Shown: in pieces, positions 7,465 to 10,338 of the stretch
Numbering within the stretch: position 1 is the stretch's first letter
Layout: each line of letters begins with the position of its first letter
DNA from: Desulfarculus sp.
GTDB taxonomy: Bacteria > Desulfobacterota > Desulfarculia > Desulfarculales > Desulfarculaceae
NCBI GenBank assembly: GCA_020216625.1
Contig: JAIUYB010000042.1
Span: 1 to 10,338 of the forward strand
Direction: 5' to 3'
DNA: 10,338 nt
Made by a program: the position numbers and the translations under genes
Notes under the pieces: generated by a model
Database searches by the model: none
Told to the model about the DNA's origin: nothing
What the model saw: the letters and a program-made list of their open reading frames with translations, nothing else

Positions 7465-8211
7465 ATGGCCCTGCACGTGATCATTCCCGCCCGCTACGGC
7501 AGCAGCCGCTTCCCGGGCAAGCCCCTGGTCAACATCAACGGCCGGCCCATGATCCAGCACGTCATGGACCGGGCCGGCAAGGCCGCCGGAGTGGCCTCGG
7601 TGACGGTGGCCACCGACGACGAGCGCATCGCCCAGGCGGTGGAGGCCTTCGGCGGCCGGGCGGTGATGACCGACAGCGCCCTACGCAGCGGCAGCGACCG
7701 CGCCGCCGCCGCCGCCCGGCTGCTCCAGGTGCCGCCGGCGGACCTGGTGGTCAACGTCCAGGGCGATCAGCCGCTGTTGCCGCCGGAGGTGATCAGCCTC
7801 ACCGCCCAGCCCCTACTCGACGACGCCACCCTGGGCATGTCCACCCCGGTGACTCCCATCACCCGCCCCGAGGAGCTGCACGATCCCAACCACGTCAAGG
7901 CGGTGCTGGACGCCCACGGCGACGCCCTGTACTTCTCGCGCGCGGCCGTGCCCCACAATCGCGACGGCGGCCCCTGTCAACACCTCAAGCACCTGGGGGT
8001 CTACATCTTCCGGGCCGCCTTCCTGGAGCTTTTTTCCAAACTGCCCAGCGGCCGGCTGGAGGAGATCGAAAAGCTGGAGCAGCTCCGGGCCCTGGAGCAC
8101 AACCAGCGCATCCGCTGCGTGGTGGTGCCCCACGACTCCCCGGAAGTGGACCGCCCCGAGGACGCGCAGAGGGTGGCCCAAATCCTGATCGAGGCGGGGC
8201 AGGACTGGTAG
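7465..8211 (+). CDS. kdsB: KdsB-family CMP-Kdo synthetase
   Basis: Transfers CMP from CTP to 3-deoxy-manno-octulosonate (Kdo), activating it for the lipopolysaccharide inner core; cytoplasmic. The 248 residues have the usual length. The CTP-binding N terminus is PARYGSSRFPGKPL (8-21), followed by ATDDERI (49-55), SGSDR (75-79), NVQGDQPL (97-104) with metal-binding D101, DPNHVK, ALYFSRA, KHLGVYIF (175-182), EKLEQLRALE (202-211) and EVDRPED (227-233). Most KdsB proteins have GDEP and GVDTPED. GDQPL and DSPEVD here resemble the Shewanella enzyme that prefers 8-amino-Kdo, so substrate preference should not be taken for granted. The ATG at 7465 follows GGGGTGA by 8 bases. The next gene starts 4 bases after the stop, so the two are probably co-transcribed. 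Confidence 0.94.
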   Translation: MALHVIIPARYGSSRFPGKPLVNINGRPMIQHVMDRAGKAAGVASVTVATDDERIAQAVEAFGGRAVMTDSALRSGSDRAAAAARLLQVPPADLVVNVQGDQPLLPPEVISLTAQPLLDDATLGMSTPVTPITRPEELHDPNHVKAVLDAHGDALYFSRAAVPHNRDGGPCQHLKHLGVYIFRAAFLELFSKLPSGRLEEIEKLEQLRALEHNQRIRCVVVPHDSPEVDRPEDAQRVAQILIEAGQDW

Positions 8212-8215
8212 GGGC

Positions 8216-8860
8216 ATGACCCTGCCCTCCCCCCGCTCCGCCTTCTTCGGTCCGCAACACCTCTGGCTGCTCTGGCCCCTGGCCGCCGCCGCCCTGGCCT
8301 CCTGCCTGGCCGGGCTGCGCGTTCGGGGCCGTTCGGCCTGGCGGCCTTGGCCCTTCCGGGGGATCCTGGGCCGCCTGGCCGGTTGGCTCCTGCTGGCGGG
8401 CCTGGGGTTGCTGGCCCTGGGCAGCCTGCTCTGGAACCTGCACCGGCTGGTTCCCTTTCTCTCCGGCGGTCTCTATGCTGACTTCGCTCTCAGCCTGGAC
8501 CTGGCCGCCGGCCTGGCCCTGATCGCAACCCTGCTCTGCGCCCTGGCCCGCAACCCTCGCCGTGCCGGTCCCTGGCTGCTGCTGATCCTCACCCTGCTGA
8601 CCCTACTCAGTGGTTTGCTCCTGGAGGCCGGCCGTCTGGCCGCCTTGCGCCCCGACGGCGCCGGCTGGGAGCCCTTGGGATGGTGGCTGAGCCAATTCTG
8701 GGCCTGGGGCGGACCCTCGGACCGCGCCCTGCACTGGCTGTGGTGGGCCCACGTGGGTCTGGCCCTGACCGGGCTGGGTCTCTGGCCCTGGCTGGCCGCC
8801 GCGGGGTCACGTGCCGCGACGGGCGCCTACGGAGCGCCCAGTCCCCGGGCGGGCGGCTAG
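8216..8860 (+). CDS. Five-helix membrane protein, NarI/HdrE-like b-type cytochrome fold (tentative)
   Basis: An inner-membrane protein of 214 residues with hydrophobic segments near 15-34, 52-73, 92-111, 118-138 and 171-193. The pattern recalls the NarI/HdrE/DsrM gamma-type cytochrome b subunits: a central DLAAGLALIATLL helix, then a helix ending SGLLLEAGRLA (132-142), then a Trp-rich segment and a last helix ALHWLWWAHVG (171-181) with H173 and H179 as possible haem ligands. The first helix lacks the usual His pair; H15 and H76 are the only other histidines, so haem binding may be reduced or lost. There is no partner Fe-S or catalytic subunit beside it. It starts 4 bases after kdsB with only a weak ribosome site, suggesting coupling. 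The tail after 195 is short and Ala/Gly-rich. A plain uncharacterised membrane protein is the alternative. Confidence 0.8.
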   Translation: MTLPSPRSAFFGPQHLWLLWPLAAAALASCLAGLRVRGRSAWRPWPFRGILGRLAGWLLLAGLGLLALGSLLWNLHRLVPFLSGGLYADFALSLDLAAGLALIATLLCALARNPRRAGPWLLLILTLLTLLSGLLLEAGRLAALRPDGAGWEPLGWWLSQFWAWGGPSDRALHWLWWAHVGLALTGLGLWPWLAAAGSRAATGAYGAPSPRAGG

Positions 8861-9453
8861 GAGCGGCGGACCAGGCCGGCCATGACGCCCAGGATGCGTA
8901 AGGGGCGGTCCGCGCCGACCTTTAGGGTGGGCACCGCCGGATTGGCGGCCCGCAGCTCCACGCCGTCCTTGACCGGGTGGAAGTGCTTGAGGGTGACCTC
9001 GTCGTCGATGAGCACCGCCACCACCTCGCCGGGCCGGGCCTGGTCCTGGGAGCGGATGATGACCAGGTCGCCGTCCTGGATGTGGTCGTCGATCATGGAC
9101 TCGCCCCGGACCTTGAGGGCGAAAAAGCGGCCGGAGCCAAAGAAGTCGGCCTCCAGGTCCAGGTGCTCCTCGGCCTCCTCCACCGCCAGGATCGGCGCGC
9201 CGGCGGCGATGCTGCCCAGCACCGGGATGCCGCGCGGAGGGCCGATGATGTTCAGGGCGCGGGGCAGGCCGGGCTCCGAGCGCAGGAAACCCTTTTTTTC
9301 GAGCGCCTTCATGTGGTCGTGGGCCGCCCGGGGCGAACGGAAGCCGAAACGGGCCGCCACCTCGCGCACGGTGGGGGGGTAGCCTTGCTCCCCGAGGAAT
9401 TGCTGTATGAATTCCAACACCTGAGACTGGCGATCCGTGAGTCCGCGCGTCAT
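8857..9453 (-). CDS. lexA: LexA repressor, SOS response
   Basis: Repressor of DNA-damage genes that cleaves itself when stimulated by RecA filaments. The 198 residues have an N-terminal winged helix (1-70, starting MTRGLTDRQSQVLEFI) and a C-terminal S24-type peptidase domain. The cleavage bond is A84-G85 (IAAGAP), the nucleophile S119 (RGESM) and the general base K156 (VTLKHF), the same numbering as E. coli. The recognition helix reads SPRAAHDHMKAL, where E. coli has SPNAAEEHLKAL, so several base-contacting side chains differ and the operator may not be the E. coli box. The ATG is at 9453, with GGAG about 9 bases upstream. Its own promoter and a dyad lie at 9475-9513. The gene overlaps the converging membrane-protein gene by 4 bases at the stop codons. 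Confidence 0.97.
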   Translation of the reverse strand: MTRGLTDRQSQVLEFIQQFLGEQGYPPTVREVAARFGFRSPRAAHDHMKALEKKGFLRSEPGLPRALNIIGPPRGIPVLGSIAAGAPILAVEEAEEHLDLEADFFGSGRFFALKVRGESMIDDHIQDGDLVIIRSQDQARPGEVVAVLIDDEVTLKHFHPVKDGVELRAANPAVPTLKVGADRPLRILGVMAGLVRRS

Positions 9454-9474
9454 CGTGCTTCTCCGGGTAAGGTC

Positions 9475-9508
9475 ATCTGATCTACACTATACGTTGGTCT
9501 AGTCAGAT
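9475..9508 (-). promoter_or_regulatory. Nested dyad over the lexA promoter, probable LexA operator
   Basis: Outer arms ATCTGA (9475-9480) and TCAGAT (9503-9508) are exact inverted copies. Just inside them, on the minus strand, CTAGAC-N9-GTGTAG (9482-9502) is a 5/6 dyad. Both are centred near 9492, between the -35 and -10 boxes, where a bound repressor would block RNA polymerase. Autoregulation is the norm for lexA. The sequence does not fit CTGT-N8-ACAG or the other published boxes I can recall. Confidence 0.5.
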
Positions 9509-9513
9509 GTCAA
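9486..9513 (-). promoter_or_regulatory. lexA: Sigma-70 promoter of lexA
   Basis: On the minus strand TTGACA (9508-9513, perfect consensus) is followed after 16 bases by TATAGT (9486-9491, 5/6). The predicted start is near 9479, about 25 bases before the lexA ATG. This is the clearest promoter in the window. Confidence 0.75.
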
Positions 9514-9522
9514 GCCGGAAAC

Positions 9523-10335
9523 TCAACTGACGATGCGGTGTCCCCCCAGCACGGCGCCAATGCCGCTGGTGCAGGTGAGCAGGGGCTCCAGCACCCGGTC
9601 CAGTATCTCCTGGCGGGTCTGTCCCCGGCGCAACAGGGCCACGCTGACGGCGGCCTCCACCTGACCGTCGCCGGCGATCACCGGCGCACCCACCGCGAAC
9701 AGCTCCGGAAGGTATTCGCCGTCCACCACCGCGTAGCCCTGCTGGCGCACCTGTTCCCAGACCTCTTCCAGGTCCACCTCGCGGCTTTGCAGCCAAGACT
9801 TGGCCTCGGGGTCGGTCAACAGGCGCTTCAGGAGCTCGCGGCGCTGTTCCTCGGGCAAAAAGGCGGTCAACACCCTGCCGCTGGTGGAGTTGTAGACCGG
9901 CAGGCGGCTGCCGACGCTGAGGTTGAGGCTCAGAATCTCGCGCTGGCTGAAGCGGGCCACGGAGATGATTTCCTGGCGGCCCTGATCGAAGAGGTTGAGG
10001 TTGACATGACCGCCCACTTGCACGAACAGGGCCTCCAGGTGGGGCAGGGCGGCCTCGCGTACCTCCAGGCCATCCAACACCGCGTAGCCCAGACGCAAGG
10101 CGGCCGGCCCCAGGCTGTAGGGGCCGCCCTTGATGGGCTGGACCACGTAGCCCATGCCGACCAGGGTATTGAGCAGGCGGAAGGCGGTGGATTTGGGCAG
10201 CTTGAGATCCTGGGCCACCTCGGCCAAAGAGAGGGTGAATCCGCGTTTGCCGAAGGTTTCCATGATCCTTAGGCCGCGCATCAGGGCGGTGACGGGGCTT
10301 TCTGGGCGTGGCATGGTACTGCTGGCGCTCCCCAT
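9523..10335 (-). CDS. IclR-family transcriptional regulator
   Basis: A 270-residue regulator of carbon or aromatic-compound metabolism genes. The N-terminal winged HTH (about 14-78) starts PVTALMRGLRIMETF and has the recognition helix LPKSTAFRLLNTL (46-58). The C-terminal IclR effector domain (about 85-265) shows VGSRLPVYNSTSGRVLTAFL (141-160) and GYAVVDGEYLPELFAVGAPV (200-219), the ligand-pocket region of the family. The ATG at 10335 is three bases from the window edge, so its ribosome site cannot be seen. An in-frame ATG at 10314 (MPRPESP) has GGGGAG about 13 bases upstream and is a reasonable alternative, giving 263 residues. Its target is not identifiable here: the downstream neighbour is lexA with its own promoter, and the real partner probably lies beyond the right edge, perhaps divergent. 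Confidence 0.94.
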   Translation of the reverse strand: MGSASSTMPRPESPVTALMRGLRIMETFGKRGFTLSLAEVAQDLKLPKSTAFRLLNTLVGMGYVVQPIKGGPYSLGPAALRLGYAVLDGLEVREAALPHLEALFVQVGGHVNLNLFDQGRQEIISVARFSQREILSLNLSVGSRLPVYNSTSGRVLTAFLPEEQRRELLKRLLTDPEAKSWLQSREVDLEEVWEQVRQQGYAVVDGEYLPELFAVGAPVIAGDGQVEAAVSVALLRRGQTRQEILDRVLEPLLTCTSGIGAVLGGHRIVS

Positions 10336-10338
10336 ATA

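Noticed and set aside
9454..9522. Co-transcription of the IclR gene and lexA as one operon
   Set aside because: The 69-bp gap holds a strong lexA promoter with a dyad, so lexA has at least its own start; read-through from the IclR gene remains possible.

Overview
The window is uniformly GC-rich (about two thirds G+C by eye) chromosomal DNA from a Gram-negative bacterium. The Kdo-activating enzyme KdsB implies lipopolysaccharide. The MCP signalling region, the XRE-cupin plus acyl-CoA ligase pair and the NarI-like membrane protein resemble sulfate-reducing or syntrophic Desulfobacterota (Desulfarculus-like). That placement is inference from protein style. No marker gene fixes it, and I see no mobile element, CRISPR array, tRNA or rRNA.

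Layout. At the left edge on the minus strand is a methyl-accepting chemotaxis protein cut off at its signalling tip. A small unrecognised protein that looks like a phosphoacceptor-less receiver domain lies upstream of it, with a terminator-like hairpin between them. A 332-bp divergent intergenic region follows, with a large GC hairpin and a credible sigma-70 promoter. It leads into plus-strand genes: a secreted FKBP/Mip-type prolyl isomerase, an XRE-cupin regulator and an ACSF2/FadD-like acyl-CoA ligase. A 337-bp non-coding stretch holding two long hairpins back to back separates these from the next block: a YkgJ-type Cys-cluster protein overlapping an NADP-dependent isocitrate dehydrogenase (icd), then kdsB, then a five-helix NarI-like membrane protein. 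That last gene converges on lexA, and both stop codons lie within one CTAG palindrome. lexA (minus strand) has a strong sigma-70 promoter embedded in a nested dyad that is probably its own operator. An IclR-family regulator (minus strand) closes the window.

Functional reading. The window is a set of housekeeping and regulatory units rather than one system: chemosensing, periplasmic folding, fatty or aromatic acid activation under an XRE-cupin regulator, the NADPH-yielding TCA step, LPS precursor activation, the SOS switch and an IclR switch for an unseen target. I found no convincing undescribed multi-gene system. The points most worth a second look are the lexA dyad combined with a changed LexA recognition helix, the tandem hairpins at 5420-5508, the receiver-like orphan beside the MCP, the Kdo8N-like features of KdsB, and the NarI-like protein without a catalytic partner.
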